From NCBI RefSeq assembly GCF_001592935.1, contig NZ_LRDB01000001.1, positions 744,001-808,000 on the forward strand: DNA of 64,000 nt, given 5' to 3'. Below, one piece after another: positions 63,196-64,000 of this stretch. The translations under genes and the position numbers were made by a program. The notes under the pieces were generated by a model, which was given only the letters and a program-made list of their open reading frames with translations, searched no databases and was not told the DNA's origin. Position 1 is the first letter of the stretch. Each line of letters opens with the position of its first letter. The stretch is from Roseivirga echinicomitans (GTDB taxonomy: Bacteria; Bacteroidota; Bacteroidia; Cytophagales; Cyclobacteriaceae).

Positions 63196-64000
63196 ATGGC
63201 AAAGAAATTCAAACCAAAAAAACCTTTTTTCAATAAGGTTAAAAACACTCCAAAAACTCCACCTACTTACGATCGAGAGCTCGTGCAAAAAGGCAGGGCT
63301 AACGCAAGTGAAATAAGGCTTAATCGCTATATTTCTAACTCAGGCGTATGTTCTAGGCGCGATGCCGATAAGCTTATCGAAGCGGGTGAAATTAAAGTGA
63401 ACGGAGAAGTAGTAACCGAAATGGGTTACAAAGTAAAGCCTACCGATAAGGTTTCTTATGAAGACAATGTCTTAAAAAGAGAGAAACTGGTCTACCTAGT
63501 ACTCAATAAACCGAAGGATTTTATCAGTACCACAAGTGATCCTGAAGGCAGGAGAACCGTGATGGACTTGATTAAAAACGCTTGTGAAGAACAAATTTTT
63601 CCAGTAGGAAGATTAGACCGAGCCACTACAGGCTTGTTAATTTTCACCAACGATGGAGATTTGGCTAAAAAGCTGACGCATCCCTCTCACAAAGTGAAGA
63701 AGATCTATCAGGTTACATTAGACAAACCGATTGAAGAAGAAGATTTCGAGAAAATTAAAGCAGGAGTAACCTTAGAAGACGGCCTTGCTCCCGTAGATGA
63801 CTTGGCAGTGACTAGCCCAGACGGAACCGTTTTGGGGATCGAAATTCACATGGGAAAGAACAGAATTGTCCGTAGAATTTTTGAACACCTTGGTTATAAG
63901 GTTGAAAAGCTAGACCGGGTAGTGTATGGCGAGCTGACCAAAAAGGACTTGCCACGCGGTAAATGGCGCTTTATGACTGAAAAAGAATTGATGAAGCTTA
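63196..64000 (+). CDS. rluB: RluB-type 23S rRNA pseudouridine synthase (3' end cut off)
   Basis: The first 268 codons are visible; the frame runs off the right edge. A basic N-terminus is followed by an S4 RNA-binding domain (LNRYISNSGVCSRRDADKLIEAGEIKVNG) and the catalytic domain with the Asp motif GRLDRATTGLL. The motif VLNKPKDFISTTSDPEGRRTV also fits. RluB makes a pseudouridine in helix 89 of 23S rRNA. RsuA or RluE type cannot be fully excluded. It begins 50 bases after scpB. Confidence 0.9.
   Translation, partial: MAKKFKPKKPFFNKVKNTPKTPPTYDRELVQKGRANASEIRLNRYISNSGVCSRRDADKLIEAGEIKVNGEVVTEMGYKVKPTDKVSYEDNVLKREKLVYLVLNKPKDFISTTSDPEGRRTVMDLIKNACEEQIFPVGRLDRATTGLLIFTNDGDLAKKLTHPSHKVKKIYQVTLDKPIEEEDFEKIKAGVTLEDGLAPVDDLAVTSPDGTVLGIEIHMGKNRIVRRIFEHLGYKVEKLDRVVYGELTKKDLPRGKWRFMTEKELMKL

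Overview
The window looks like ordinary chromosome from a Bacteroidota member, most likely a marine-type Cytophagales (Roseivirga/Fulvivirga-like; this placement is inference). The signs are: lipoproteins and secreted proteins typical of the phylum (DUF6089, DUF6249, DUF2807, TlpA-type lipoproteins, TolB-like propellers), -7 promoter elements of the form TAnnTTTG, few Shine-Dalgarno sequences (rpsU is the clear exception), a very large T9SS-type modular surface protein, and moderate-to-low GC. I see no insertion sequence, prophage, CRISPR array, tRNA or rRNA.

Layout. 1-2460: end of a cell-elongation operon (PBP2, RodA). 2471-8496: secreted or lipoprotein genes (TlpA-like thioredoxin lipoprotein, propeller-like lipoprotein, amidohydrolase, short asparaginase-like protein, subtilisin-like protease). 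8571-10901: a DUF6249 membrane protein divergent from an ECF sigma factor and a membrane partner, with two matching outward-facing ECF-type promoters between them. 10906-14889: tesA divergent from ybbA-ybbP. 14994-18029: small secreted protein, secreted amidohydrolase, TPR lipoprotein. 18104-27397: a long leftward envelope and housekeeping cluster (yqeY, cvpA, pabA, hydrolase, CBS protein, nadK, DUF6089, uppS, bamA, two ompH/skp). 27464-31529: pdxJ, hydrolase, RsmI-like methyltransferase, metK, DinB. 31597-34374: polyferredoxin plus FAD oxidoreductase. 34618-39307: DUF2807 protein, MeaB, and a rhodanese/glycosyltransferase/lipoprotein/MOSC operon. 39435-41011: propeller lipoprotein with a CxxC partner. 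41179-43911: hpf, xerC, rpsU, acyl-CoA dehydrogenase. 44086-46994: rfbB-rfbA and an M28 peptidase. 47059-52015: rimP-nusA-infB with a hairpin leader and a 56-residue membrane protein after infB. 51989-54163: methyltransferase and asd. 54267-61736: a 2489-residue surface protein built from 14 Ig-like and 5 lamin-tail modules. 62190-64000: DksA-like protein, scpB, and a truncated rluB.

Most of the window is core metabolism and envelope biogenesis. I did not find a clear undescribed defence or mobile system. The items most worth a second look are the paired ECF promoters with identical spacing (9001-9110), the strong Shine-Dalgarno before rpsU, the hairpin in the rimP leader, the unrecognised 56-residue ORF after infB, the modular giant protein, and two separate propeller/CxxC lipoprotein loci.
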